From DASWOJ01 sp964242325 (GTDB taxonomy: Bacteria > Pseudomonadota > Alphaproteobacteria > Acetobacterales > Acetobacteraceae), in assembly GCA_964242325.1 (NCBI GenBank), contig CAXTCI010000074.1, positions 1 to 23,951 of the forward strand: a stretch of 23,951 bases of DNA, read 5' to 3'. Positions within the stretch are counted from its first letter, which is position 1; each line of letters starts with the position of its first letter. A program made the translations under genes and the position numbers. The notes beneath the pieces are model-generated. The model made no database searches, was not told the DNA's origin, and was given only the letters and a program-made list of their open reading frames with translations. Positions 1 through 8,221 of the stretch are shown in pieces.

Positions 1-542
<542 letters not shown>

Positions 543-581
543 GTCTTGCTTCCTTCTATCGTTCTAGGTGTGCGAGGCTGC

Positions 582-896
582 TTACGCGGCCTTGGCGGTG
601 GCGGCCTGGCCCTCGATGACGCCCATGATGTCGGTCTCCTTCATGATCAGGAGCTCCTCGCCATCCAGCTTCACCTCGGTGCCGCTCCACTTGCCGAACA
701 GCACGCGGTCGCCGGCCTTGACGTCCAGGGCGACAATAGCGCCCTGCTCGTTGCGGGCGCCGGGCCCGACGGCGATGACCTCGCCCTCCATCGGCTTTTC
801 CTGGGCGGTGTCGGGGATGATGATGCCGCCGCGGGTCTTCTCTTCGGCCGTGATGCGCTTGACCACGATCCGGTCATGCAGGGGTCGAAACTTCAT
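582..896 (-). CDS. groES: Co-chaperonin GroES
   Basis: A 104-residue protein starting MKFRPLHDRIVVKR, the classic GroES opening, followed by a mobile-loop region with TRGGIIIPDTAQEKP (about residues 21-35) and the family stretch GDRVLFGKWSGTEVKLDGEE. It caps the GroEL ring during ATP-dependent protein folding in the cytoplasm. Length matches the family (about 95-105 aa). The ATG at 896 has a GGAG ribosome-binding site 8 nt upstream. It is the first gene of the groES-groEL operon, downstream of a CIRCE operator at 951-977, so HrcA repression with heat-shock induction is expected. Confidence 0.98.
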   Translation of the reverse strand: MKFRPLHDRIVVKRITAEEKTRGGIIIPDTAQEKPMEGEVIAVGPGARNEQGAIVALDVKAGDRVLFGKWSGTEVKLDGEELLIMKETDIMGVIEGQAATAKAA

Positions 897-950
897 TGGG
901 ATCGCTCCAATAGGATTGGGTTGTCCGTTGCTGCCACCGCCGGGGCGCCG

Positions 951-977
951 TTAGCACTCTCCGGCGAGGAGTGCCAG
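951..977 (-). promoter_or_regulatory. CIRCE operator (HrcA-binding site) of groESL
   Basis: TTAGCACTC at 951-959, a 9-nt spacer, then GAGTGCCAG at 969-977. The left half matches the CIRCE consensus 9/9, the right half 7/9, and the spacer is the canonical 9 nt. It lies directly downstream of the -10 box of the groES promoter, as expected for an operator where HrcA blocks transcription. Confidence 0.93.
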
Positions 978-979
978 CG

Positions 980-1008
980 ATCTAGAAGATCGTCCCAACC
1001 GTGTCAAG
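980..1008 (-). promoter_or_regulatory. groESL promoter (-35 and -10)
   Basis: Read on the minus strand: CTTGAC (1008-1003) as -35, exactly 17 nt, then CTAGAT (985-980) as -10, immediately before the CIRCE operator. CTTGAC is a typical alphaproteobacterial -35 shared by housekeeping and heat-shock promoters. Assignment is by motif and position; no transcript start is known. Confidence 0.75.
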
Positions 1009-1014
1009 CCTTCG

Positions 1015-1041
1015 GCAGCAGTCCTGCATCACGAGTGCTAA
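1015..1041. promoter_or_regulatory. Second, CIRCE-like site upstream of the groESL promoter
   Basis: GAGTGCTAA at 1033-1041 is a perfect CIRCE half-site. The half-site expected 9 nt away, GCAGCAGTC (1015-1023), matches TTAGCACTC at 6 of 9 positions. Its centre is 64 bp from that of the main CIRCE, and it lies between the groES -35 box and the divergent usg gene. It could be an auxiliary HrcA site, an operator for usg, or a decayed duplicate. Confidence 0.45.
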
Positions 1042-1153
1042 ACTGCTGGCACCACTACTTTTTTGCTTTCCAACCAACGTCTCAATTCTGCAATCTTCCC
1101 ATGTCGGGCGGTTGCCGCTGCCCGGCATGGACCGATCACAAAGGGACCCGTGC

Positions 1154-1414
1154 ATGACCCTGGCGCTGCAAATGAAGGATTACCGCCTGACCACCGCAGA
1201 GATACTCTATCATCTGCCCGACCATCCCGGCCTGCTGCAGACCTATGTCTGGCAAGGCCTCGACCTTGCACCGCGCTATCCCGCGCTGCATCGGTTCCTG
1301 GACTTCTGGACGCGCGAGCTGGAGGGCAAGCTGCACTCGATCAAGGTAGCCAGCGGCGGCCCGATCCGGCCGGCGTCGGTGCGGCACACGGCGCACATGA
1401 TGCACTTGCATTAG
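1154..1414 (+). CDS. usg: Usg family protein
   Basis: An 86-residue protein (MTLALQMKDYRLTTAEILYH...) carrying the Usg-family core: LTTAEILYHLPDHP, LLQTYVWQ, DLAPRYP, FLDFWTRELEG and a short HS-rich end. Members are small alphaproteobacterial proteins, originally noticed near trp genes; their biochemical role is not established. The ATG at 1154 is chosen because AAGGGA (1141-1146) sits 7 nt upstream and homologues start here; the frame is open further upstream without family similarity. It is divergent from groES and convergent with the VTT-domain gene, whose stop is 9 nt away. Family call is firm, function unknown. Confidence 0.9.
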   Translation: MTLALQMKDYRLTTAEILYHLPDHPGLLQTYVWQGLDLAPRYPALHRFLDFWTRELEGKLHSIKVASGGPIRPASVRHTAHMMHLH

Positions 1415-1433
1415 GCTGGTGCATTAGGCCGGT
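1408..1433. repeat. 13-bp tandem duplication across two convergent stop codons
   Basis: GCATTAGGCTGGT (1408-1420) is followed directly by GCATTAGGCCGGT (1421-1433), 12 of 13 identical. The first copy holds the usg TAG (1412-1414); the second holds the TAA of the opposite-strand VTT gene (1424-1426). Confidence 0.8.
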
Positions 1434-2074
1434 GTCGGCTGTCGCCGCAGCAGCAGCACGCCCAGTCCTGCGGAGGCGGCAAACAGCACTACGGCCAATC
1501 CCACCTGCACCGCCTCCGACACACGCACGCCGCCGCCCAGAAGCGTGAACACGGCGGTCTGAGGGATGTAGCCCAGCACGGAAGCCGCCAGGAACGGTCC
1601 GGCTGCCACCCCGGACACCCCAGCCAGTAGGTTGAGCACGATGTTGCTGCCGACCGGCAGCAGGCGGAGTGTCAGCGTGGCGGTGAAGGCGCGGGCGGTC
1701 AGGAAGCGGTCGAGCCGCCCCAGCCGCCCGTCGCCGCGGCGCTGCAGCCAGCGCTCGGCCCAGCGCCGGGCCAGCAGACGCGCCCAGAAGAAGTCGGCAG
1801 CGCAGCCCAGCGCCTCGGCCACCATGGCAAGCACGGCGCCGGGCCAGAACCCGAAGGCGAGGCCGCCGGCATAGGCGACGACCTGCCGCGGCACGCCGAC
1901 GGCACAGGCCAGGCTACCCAATGCCAGGTAGGCCAGCGGCCCGTTCTCACCGACGGCCGCGATACGTGCGTCCAGCCCCAGGCCACGCAGGGCAAGGCCG
2001 GCGCCGACAAGCCCCAGCAGCAGCAGCGCCGGGCGCCATGCCCCAGAAAGCCAAGCGGGGGCCGGCAGGCTCAC
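1424..2074 (-). CDS. VTT-domain (TVP38/TMEM64, DedA-like) membrane protein
   Basis: A 216-residue, strongly hydrophobic protein. An N-terminal membrane segment (about residues 14-32) is followed by the VTT core: a re-entrant GVPRQVVAYAGGLAFGFWPG region (about 60-80), FWARLLARRW, then the conserved LRLLPVGSNIVLNLLAG stretch with the Arg typical of DedA/TMEM64 proteins, and a final membrane helix before LLLRRQPTPA. Related proteins act in lipid or small-molecule movement across the inner membrane; the substrate here cannot be told. The start is GTG at 2074, overlapping the stop of the upstream glycosyltransferase (GTGA), so the two are translationally coupled. Confidence 0.85.
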   Translation of the reverse strand: MSLPAPAWLSGAWRPALLLLGLVGAGLALRGLGLDARIAAVGENGPLAYLALGSLACAVGVPRQVVAYAGGLAFGFWPGAVLAMVAEALGCAADFFWARLLARRWAERWLQRRGDGRLGRLDRFLTARAFTATLTLRLLPVGSNIVLNLLAGVSGVAAGPFLAASVLGYIPQTAVFTLLGGGVRVSEAVQVGLAVVLFAASAGLGVLLLRRQPTPA

Positions 2075-2859
2075 GGCTGCTCGACTTCGGGGCGTTTCCA
2101 GCGGCGCTGCAGCCAGGCAACGCCGACCAGATCAAACAGGCCGACCCACAGCCGGTCCAGGGTGCCGTAGTTGCTGCGGCCCCGGGTGCGCGGCCGGTGG
2201 TTGACCGGAACCGACACCACACGCCCACCGGCCCGGATGAACAGCGCCGGCAAGTAACGGTGCATGTGGTCGAAGCACGGCAGCTCGGCGAACGCCGCGC
2301 GCCGGAACAGCTTCAAGCCGCATCCCGTGTCGGGCGTCGCGTCGTGCAGCAGCCCGGCACGGACGCGGTTGGCGATCCGGCTGGTGTGCCGCTTGGTCCA
2401 GGTGTCGCGCCGCTGGGTGCGGTGCCCGGCGACCAGCAGCCAGGGATCGTCCGCCGCCTGGGCCTGGGCCAGCAGGGCTGGGATATCGGCCGGATCGTTC
2501 TGGCCGTCGCCGTCCAGGGTGGCGATATACAGTCCCTGGGCCGCGCGTATGCCGGTCACGATGGCGGCGCTCTGGCCGCAGCTCGTGCGGTGGCGGCGCA
2601 GGGCCAGGGTGCCCGGCAACTCGGCGCGGAGGGCTTGCAACTGGGCCGGCGTATCGTCGGTGCTGCCGTCGTCCACGTAGATGATCTCGTGGTGAACACC
2701 CTGCAGGGCTATGCCGATCTCCGCGATGAGCGGACGGATGTTGTCGCCCTCGTTCCGCACTGGGACGACGACGGACACCAGGGGCGGCAGGCTGTCATCG
2801 GCCAGATGCGGCCGGGAGGTCGGGGCGGGGTGCAGGAGCATCGCCGCGGGCGGTAGCAC
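2071..2859 (-). CDS. Family 2 glycosyltransferase (dolichol-phosphate-mannosyltransferase-like)
   Basis: Up to 262 residues with a GT-A fold signature: VSVVVPVRNEGDNI (about 28-41), YVDDGSTDDT (61-70) for nucleotide-sugar binding, the metal-binding DGDGQND (116-122), and the GCGLKLFRR region typical of DPM1-type GT2 enzymes. It likely moves a sugar from a nucleotide donor to a polyprenyl phosphate at the cytoplasmic membrane face; the sugar is unknown. No C-terminal membrane helices are seen, unlike the GtrB type. The start is uncertain: GTG at 2859 or ATG at 2841, neither with a good ribosome-binding site. It overlaps the VTT-domain gene by 4 nt, suggesting a joint role in envelope lipid-linked sugar handling. 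Confidence 0.9.
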   Translation of the reverse strand: MLPPAAMLLHPAPTSRPHLADDSLPPLVSVVVPVRNEGDNIRPLIAEIGIALQGVHHEIIYVDDGSTDDTPAQLQALRAELPGTLALRRHRTSCGQSAAIVTGIRAAQGLYIATLDGDGQNDPADIPALLAQAQAADDPWLLVAGHRTQRRDTWTKRHTSRIANRVRAGLLHDATPDTGCGLKLFRRAAFAELPCFDHMHRYLPALFIRAGGRVVSVPVNHRPRTRGRSNYGTLDRLWVGLFDLVGVAWLQRRWKRPEVEQP

Positions 2860-3082
2860 CCGCGGCAGCGGCCCCGCAAGCGCCGGCCCGCATCACCGGC
2901 ACCGCGTGCCGGACAGCCTGTCGTTCAGCATGGCGCCGGAACGGCCCCTTGCGGACACGGTGTGACCGGGATCACGGCAGTCAGTCGTCATCCCGCTTAA
3001 GCCTGCATTTCTCGGGACGAGCAGGTCGTTCCTTCCAGCAGACGCGGCAGCCGGCGGCCGCCCGACATCCAGGAGAGAAGGG

Positions 3083-3406
3083 ATGATGACCAGAGTCTCC
3101 ACGTTGAACGTGGCAACAGGGGTGACGGTCGCCAGCGCCATAGCACTTGCTGCACACCTTCCGGTCCCTGCGCGCATACACCTGCCGGACCGGGACGCGC
3201 AGCGCGCCTGGTCAGCCCAGTTGGACCGGGATTTCGGTCCGGTCCTGGCGGATTGCGTGCGGTTCGAGGTCGAGGGCCACGTTCCGCCGGTGCAGCTTGA
3301 AGCCATGCTGGCGCGGGTCTCAAGCGATGCGCGGTTGCTCCCCTATCTCCGGCAAACGGTGGGATCAGCGATGGCGCGGTGCCTTCGCCGCCATCCCGTC
3401 GAGTAG
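3083..3406 (+). CDS. Small exported protein of unknown function
   Basis: A 107-residue protein with an N-terminal hydrophobic segment (STLNVATGVTVASAIALAAH, about residues 6-25) that looks like a signal peptide or a single membrane anchor. The rest is soluble with two cysteines (in VLADCVRF and MARCLRR) that could form a disulfide in the periplasm. AGGAGA lies 6 nt ahead of the ATG at 3083; a second ATG at 3086 is equally usable. I do not recognise a family. The LysE-type exporter starts 26 nt downstream on the same strand, so they may be cotranscribed. Confidence 0.65.
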   Translation: MMTRVSTLNVATGVTVASAIALAAHLPVPARIHLPDRDAQRAWSAQLDRDFGPVLADCVRFEVEGHVPPVQLEAMLARVSSDARLLPYLRQTVGSAMARCLRRHPVE

Positions 3407-3432
3407 CAATCCTTACGACGGAGGCCGGTCCG

Positions 3433-4071
3433 ATGCTGAGCCTGCCAATGCTGAGCCTGAACGAGCATTGGAACGTCTTGGCGCGCGGCGCCGGCCTAGG
3501 CATTGCCGTCGCGGCGCCCGTCGGGCCGACCTGCCTGCTTTGCGTCCAGCGCACCTTGACCGCAGGCGTCGGCGCGGGCCTGGCCACCGGATACGGCGCG
3601 GCGACCACGCATATGATTTACGGGACGGTCGCGGTCACAGGGTCGGCCATGGCGCTGGAGGCGGCCGCTCATTGGTCAGCGGCGCTCAAGGCGTGCTCTG
3701 GAGTGTTCCTGCTTTATTTGGCGGTGCAAAGCGTGCGCCGGGCGCCTGGCACTGCCCTACCGCGGGCATGTAAGGTGCGCGCTTACCTGACGGGCCTGAG
3801 CTGGACGCTTGGCAATCCCATGACGGTGCTGACCTTCGCCGCACTGGCCCCCGGCGTTCTCGGCGAGAACCACGACGCCCTGCAAGACGCGCCGTTGCTG
3901 GCGCTTGGGGTCGCGGCGGGGTCCGCTGCCTGGTGGACCCTGGTCGTGTGCGTTGTCGCATGGACCCGTTACCGCCTTGACCCACGCATCCTACGCGCGG
4001 CCAACCTGGCGACGGGCATGGCGCTTGCCGCTGCCGCGGCTGTGGTGCTGGCGTCGGCGGCTGGAATGTAG
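3433..4071 (+). CDS. LysE/RhtB-family amino-acid exporter
   Basis: A 212-residue membrane protein with about six hydrophobic segments. The opening GLGIAVAAPVGPTCLLCVQRTLTAG is the LysE-family signature (A.PGP.....R) in a variant form, followed by GLATGYGAATTHMIYG and a central LSWTLGNPMTVLTFAAL, matching the conserved NP motif of helix 4. Family members export amino acids or related metabolites across the inner membrane; the substrate cannot be predicted. The ATG at 3433 has a GGAGG ribosome-binding site (3420-3424) 8 nt upstream, so I prefer it to a GTG at 3379 in the same frame. Confidence 0.85.
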   Translation: MLSLPMLSLNEHWNVLARGAGLGIAVAAPVGPTCLLCVQRTLTAGVGAGLATGYGAATTHMIYGTVAVTGSAMALEAAAHWSAALKACSGVFLLYLAVQSVRRAPGTALPRACKVRAYLTGLSWTLGNPMTVLTFAALAPGVLGENHDALQDAPLLALGVAAGSAAWWTLVVCVVAWTRYRLDPRILRAANLATGMALAAAAAVVLASAAGM

Positions 4072-4266
4072 GGGCGGAGACCTCTCCAGAGTGGCGCACG
4101 GCATTGCGGCGGGCCTCCCGGCCAGTCGGCGCACGGATCGGGGCGCCTGGACCAATAGTAGCGAGGGCGGCCCCGCCAACCCAGCAGCGCGAAGAATGTC
4201 AGGCCGGGCCGTGTGCGGCTGCGTGCGGCGCCTTATGTCCAGGCCAGCATCAGGATTTCTGCCGCC

Positions 4267-5424
4267 ATGCCGTCCGACGTTGCCGCTGCTCCCTTTCTTG
4301 GCCGCTTCCGCCTTGCCCGCCGTCCCGCACCGCGCGCCGTGGCGGCGTGGCTGTTTGTAATCTGCGCCATGCTGCTGGTGATGATCGCCCTAGGTGGCGC
4401 CACCCGGCTGACCGGATCGGGGCTCTCCATCATGGAGTGGGCGCCGCTGATGGGCACGCTGCCGCCGCTGTCCGAGACGGAGTGGCGCCGCCTGTATGCG
4501 CTGTATCAGCAGATCCCGCAGTATAGCCTGGTCAACCAAGGCTTCGGGATCGAGGGCTTCAAGGGCATTTTCTGGCTGGAATGGACGCATCGGCTATGGG
4601 GCAGGCTGATCGGCATCGCGTTCCTGCTGCCGCTGATCTGGTTTGCGGTGCGCGGCGCCATAGACGGGCGGCTGGCGCGGAGGCTCGGCCTGCTGTTCCT
4701 GCTCGGCGGGCTGCAAGGCGCCATCGGCTGGTTCATGGTTGCGAGCGGCTTCGCGGCCGACAGCACGGCGGTGTCGCCCTATCGGCTGGTGGTGCATCTG
4801 GCGATGGCCCTGGTGCTGTATTCCGTCATCCTGTGGACGGCGCTCGGCCTGTGGCGGCACGGCACCCCGGCCGCAGCGGAACCTGCGGCGGCCCCCCCTG
4901 CCCTGCGCCGGCTGAGCGTCGCGGTGCTGCACCTGGTCGCGCTGACGGTGGTGGCTGGTGGCTTCGTGGCGGGGCTGCACGCCGGGCTGACCTACAACAC
5001 CTTCCCACTGATGGATGGGCGTCTGGTGCCGGAAGGATACTGGGCGCTGCCGGGTCTGCGGAACCTGACGGAGAACATCGCAGCGGTGCAGTTCGACCAC
5101 CGCCTGCTGGCGACGGGCACGGCGCTGCTGGCGCTCGGCACGGTTGCCTATGGCCTGCGCGGTGGCGTGCGCGGAGTTCTGCGGACCCGGCTGCTGCTGC
5201 TCGGCGGTGCAGTATTGGCGCAGTATGCACTGGGGGTCTCCACCCTGCTGTGGGTCGTGCCGGTGCCGCTGGCCACGGCGCACCAGGCGATGGCGGTGCT
5301 GCTGCTGACGACAGCGCTTGCGCTGCTGCACGCACAGCCCCGCACGCAGCCCGGCCGCGGTATGCGGCCGTCCCCGGTTGATCGTTCGAACCATAACAGG
5401 GCACATGGTGTCTTGGACCTCTGA
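4267..5424 (+). CDS. ctaA: Heme A synthase (COX15/CtaA)
   Basis: A 385-residue integral membrane protein that converts heme O to heme A for aa3-type cytochrome oxidase. Visible signatures: GGATRLTGSGLSIMEW (43-58), LEWTHRLWGRLIG (105-117), LVVHLAMAL (175-182), the loop TYNTFPLMDGRLVPEGYW, NIAAVQFDHRLLA (270-282) and ATAHQAMAVLL. The four heme-ligand histidines fall at about 108, 177, 278 and 339. The ATG at 4267 is favoured; a GTG at 4213 extends the frame with a non-conserved segment. The last 25 or so residues form a polar tail beyond the final helix. It is followed 28 nt later by tldD on the same strand. Confidence 0.95.
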   Translation: MPSDVAAAPFLGRFRLARRPAPRAVAAWLFVICAMLLVMIALGGATRLTGSGLSIMEWAPLMGTLPPLSETEWRRLYALYQQIPQYSLVNQGFGIEGFKGIFWLEWTHRLWGRLIGIAFLLPLIWFAVRGAIDGRLARRLGLLFLLGGLQGAIGWFMVASGFAADSTAVSPYRLVVHLAMALVLYSVILWTALGLWRHGTPAAAEPAAAPPALRRLSVAVLHLVALTVVAGGFVAGLHAGLTYNTFPLMDGRLVPEGYWALPGLRNLTENIAAVQFDHRLLATGTALLALGTVAYGLRGGVRGVLRTRLLLLGGAVLAQYALGVSTLLWVVPVPLATAHQAMAVLLLTTALALLHAQPRTQPGRGMRPSPVDRSNHNRAHGVLDL

Positions 5425-5452
5425 CGCCGCCCAACCCAGCTAAGGATACGGC

Positions 5453-6892
5453 ATGACCCCGCTAGCGACGACTGACGCCCTGTTCTTCGGCCGTACCGGC
5501 GCCACCTTGGACCCGGCGTCGGCCGGCCGCATCGTTGGCCAGGCGCTGGACGGCATGGACGACGGCGAACTGTTCCTGGAGTACCGCGAAAGCGAGGCGC
5601 TGACCCTGGAGGACGGGCGCATCCGCACCGCCGGCTTCGACACTCAACTCGGCTTCGGCCTGCGCGCCGTGCTCGGCGAGGAAGCGGGATACGCCCATGC
5701 CGGGGAAGTGTCGGGGGCGGCGCTGGCCCGTGCTGCCGCGACCGTGTCCACCGTCCGCGCCGGCCGATCGGGCACCGCCGCCGAAGCACCGCGCGCCACC
5801 AACGCACGGCTGTACTCGGATGCCAACCCGCTGTCCCAAACCGAGTTCGCTGCCCGGACCGCGGTGCTGACCGGTATTGACGCCTATGCCCGCAGCCGCG
5901 ATCCCCGCGTGAAGCAGGTGATGGCCTCTATGTTCGGCGAATGGCAGGCCGTGCAGGTCGTGCGCGCTGACGGCACGCGCGTCGCCGACCTGCGCCCGCT
6001 GGTGCGGCTGAATGTCAACGTCGTGGTGGAGGATGGCGGCCGGCGTGAATCCGGCAGCCATGGCTCAGGCGGGCGCCACGGCTACGAGCGCCTGATGACG
6101 GAGGAATACTGGCGCGCTGCCGTGGATGACGCGCTGCGCCAGGCTCTGGTGAACCTGGACAGCCGCCCGGCACCGGCCGGCGACATGCCGGTGGTGCTCG
6201 GCCCGGGCTGGCCCGGCATCTTGCTGCATGAGGCCATCGGGCATGGGCTGGAAGGGGACTTCAACCGCAAGGGCACCTCGGCCTTCGCCGGGCTGATCGG
6301 CAAGCGAATCGCGGCGCCTGGTGTCACGGTGGTGGACGACGGCACCCTTCCCGACCGTCGCGGCAGCCTGACGGTGGACGACGAGGGCACGCCCACCGGC
6401 CGCACCGTGATGATCGAGGACGGCATCCTGCAAGCCTACATCCATGACCGCATGAACGCCCGGCTGATGGGTACCCCGCCGACCGGGAACGGCCGCCGGC
6501 AAAGCTACGCCCATGCGCCGATGCCGCGCATGACCAACACCATCATGCTCGGAGGTCAGTCCGACCCGGCGGATCTGGTGCGCGGCATTCCGCGCGGGCT
6601 GTATGCGACCAACTTCGGCGGCGGCTCGGTGGACATCACCTCGGGGAAGTTCGTGTTCTCCGCCAGCGAGGCCTACCTGATCGAAGACGGGCGAATCACC
6701 GCGCCGGTGAAGGGCGCGACCCTGATCGGCAATGGTCCCGATGCGCTGCTCCGGATCACCGAGGTTGGCAACGACCCCGGCCTTGACCTGGGCATCGGCA
6801 CCTGCGGCAAGAATGGCCAGGGCGTACCAGTCGGGGTAGGGCAGCCAACATTACGTTTATCGGCCTTGACTGTGGGTGGAACGGCCACTTAG
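5453..6892 (+). CDS. tldD: Metalloprotease TldD
   Basis: A 479-residue member of the TldD/PmbA family; TldD with TldE (PmbA) processes modified peptides and the CcdA antitoxin. The zinc-binding HEAIGH motif (His259, Glu260, His263) sits in GILLHEAIGHGLEGDFNRKGTSAF-type context, followed by the conserved DDGTLP, DDEGTPTGRT and MPRMTNT stretches, and the family end GVPVGVGQPTLRLSALTVGG. AAGGA (5442-5446) precedes the ATG at 5453. Full length for the family. No pmbA partner is in the window. The SGNH-hydrolase gene begins 9 nt after its stop. Confidence 0.96.
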   Translation: MTPLATTDALFFGRTGATLDPASAGRIVGQALDGMDDGELFLEYRESEALTLEDGRIRTAGFDTQLGFGLRAVLGEEAGYAHAGEVSGAALARAAATVSTVRAGRSGTAAEAPRATNARLYSDANPLSQTEFAARTAVLTGIDAYARSRDPRVKQVMASMFGEWQAVQVVRADGTRVADLRPLVRLNVNVVVEDGGRRESGSHGSGGRHGYERLMTEEYWRAAVDDALRQALVNLDSRPAPAGDMPVVLGPGWPGILLHEAIGHGLEGDFNRKGTSAFAGLIGKRIAAPGVTVVDDGTLPDRRGSLTVDDEGTPTGRTVMIEDGILQAYIHDRMNARLMGTPPTGNGRRQSYAHAPMPRMTNTIMLGGQSDPADLVRGIPRGLYATNFGGGSVDITSGKFVFSASEAYLIEDGRITAPVKGATLIGNGPDALLRITEVGNDPGLDLGIGTCGKNGQGVPVGVGQPTLRLSALTVGGTAT

Positions 6893-6901
6893 TTTACCAT
6901 C

Positions 6902-7723
6902 ATGGAACGCACCTTTTTTGACGCAATCCGGCCAATTTTGACCGCTTTCGTCCTGGGGGCTGCGTCGCTGGCCGCATCGACGGCACCAACACTGGCACAG
7001 ACCACCCTTTCGCCAGCGCACGACAAGTTCGGCAGCTTCGACTGCCCTCGCAGCCACGTTCCGGCGCTTGACCTTCCGTTGATGAAGCAGGCTATCCGGA
7101 ACAATGCAGAGGTCATTATCGTCGCCTTGGGATCGTCCTCTACCCAGGGTTGGCACAGCACCGACATCGCGCACAGCTACCCAGCCATCCTGCAAGCCGA
7201 GTTGCAGGCCGCGTTGCCTGCTTCGCATATTGCAATCATCAACCGTGGCGTTGGCGGGCAAGATGCCGTGGAGATGGTGCCCCGGCTGAGTGCGGATGCG
7301 CTCGCGGTCCGGCCCAGCTTGGTGATTTGGCAACTCGGCGCCAACGCGGCCATGCAGCATGGCGATCCCAACGTGTTCCGAGACTTGGTGACACAGGGAG
7401 TCGCTACCCTGCAGGCCGGCAAAGTGGACGTGGTGCTGATGGATAACCAGCGCTCGCCGCTCGTGCTGGCCTCCCCAGACCGGGCAGCGTTCGACCAGGC
7501 GTTGTCGGATGTGGCAGCGCGAAGCGGCGTCGGGCTGTTCAGCCGCGGCGCGCTGATGGACCAGTGGCAGGCGGAAGGCCACCCTTACAGCCAGTTCGTG
7601 TCTGATGACGGCGTCCACCACAATGATCGCGGCTACCGTTGCATGGCCAAGGCACTGGCCGGGTCCATCCTGGATGGGCTGGGTGTAACGCCGGCGCCGA
7701 TCCGCTCGGCGTCACGCCGTTAG
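6902..7723 (+). CDS. Secreted SGNH/GDSL hydrolase
   Basis: A 273-residue protein with a signal peptide (hydrophobic ILTAFVLGAASLAAS, likely cut after TLAQ near residue 33). SGNH blocks are visible in order: block I VALGSSSTQG (catalytic Ser about 79, with Ser replacing the usual Asp of GDS), block II NRGVGG (about 114-119), block III QLGAN (Asn148), and block V DDGVHHND (Asp236, His239). It should act as a periplasmic or exported esterase; related enzymes deacylate sugars or lipids, but the substrate is unknown. It starts 9 nt after tldD with no clear ribosome-binding site, so coupling to tldD or the start choice is uncertain. Base composition is somewhat less GC-rich than tldD. Confidence 0.85.
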   Translation: MERTFFDAIRPILTAFVLGAASLAASTAPTLAQTTLSPAHDKFGSFDCPRSHVPALDLPLMKQAIRNNAEVIIVALGSSSTQGWHSTDIAHSYPAILQAELQAALPASHIAIINRGVGGQDAVEMVPRLSADALAVRPSLVIWQLGANAAMQHGDPNVFRDLVTQGVATLQAGKVDVVLMDNQRSPLVLASPDRAAFDQALSDVAARSGVGLFSRGALMDQWQAEGHPYSQFVSDDGVHHNDRGYRCMAKALAGSILDGLGVTPAPIRSASRR

Positions 7724-7737
7724 GGTGGGGTGACGCC
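7708..7737. repeat. 8-bp inverted repeat at the end of the SGNH gene
   Basis: GGCGTCAC (7708-7715) and GTGACGCC (7730-7737) are perfect complements around a 14-nt loop containing the hydrolase stop codon. There is no T-run, so a classic intrinsic terminator is not supported; it may stabilise the mRNA 3' end. Confidence 0.4.
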
Positions 7738-8221
7738 AGATCCGGGCGCGATACTGCCGGAACTGGACTGCAAGCGTCTGCTTGCTCATGAGCGTCCGCT
7801 TCTATTTATGCCTAAGTTTTTGACCGGCGGCATCGGTGTGCCGTGTTGATTGCTGGGTTGCCGCCGGATGCAGACCATCACCGCAGATTCTGGCTGATGC
7901 CGCGAGTGCCTCTGCCACGTTGAAGCCATCCGGCAAACCGTGAGCGATCTGGCATTCTATCGCGTGCACATCGTGGTTCTTGAACACGAACCAGCTTGCC
8001 GGCTCCAGACAGCCGCTTATCCGTCTTCGGGCTAGGGCTGCCCCGTTCCATGGCGTTTCATGAAGGGTCTTGGACCCCCGCCTGAACCGGACTAGCCCCA
8101 GCAGGGAGCTTGTGCCGTTGCCGCCGTCCCGCCTGGTGGCTCGACGACGCCTTTGTGGCCGCCCTACAATCCCCTGTGTAGTCTCCTACGTTGCGAGTCA
8201 TTCCAACTGGAGCACGTCCAC
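7724..8221. other. Gene-poor interval between the SGNH hydrolase and the SLC13 permease
   Basis: About 500 bp without a convincing gene. A 61-codon minus-strand frame (7802-7987) begins MFKNHDVHAIECQIAHGLPD; I recognise no family, there is no good ribosome-binding site, and it may be a remnant or chance. Two inverted repeats stand out: GCAAGC (7770-7775) with GCTTGC (7780-7785), and a 9-bp pair CCGGCGGCA (7824-7832) with TGCCGCCGG (7859-7867). Neither is followed by a T-run. Promoter elements for the permease must lie near the right end but I cannot assign them. Confidence 0.5.

Noticed and set aside
5352..5370. 7-bp perfect palindrome CGGCCGC/GCGGCCG near the end of ctaA
   Set aside because: It lies inside the coding region, has no T-run, and such GC palindromes are expected by chance here; not called as a terminator.
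6866..6894. TTGACT followed after 17 nt by TTAGTT as a promoter for the SGNH hydrolase gene
   Set aside because: The -10 match is poor and the element sits within the last tldD codons; not strong enough to annotate.
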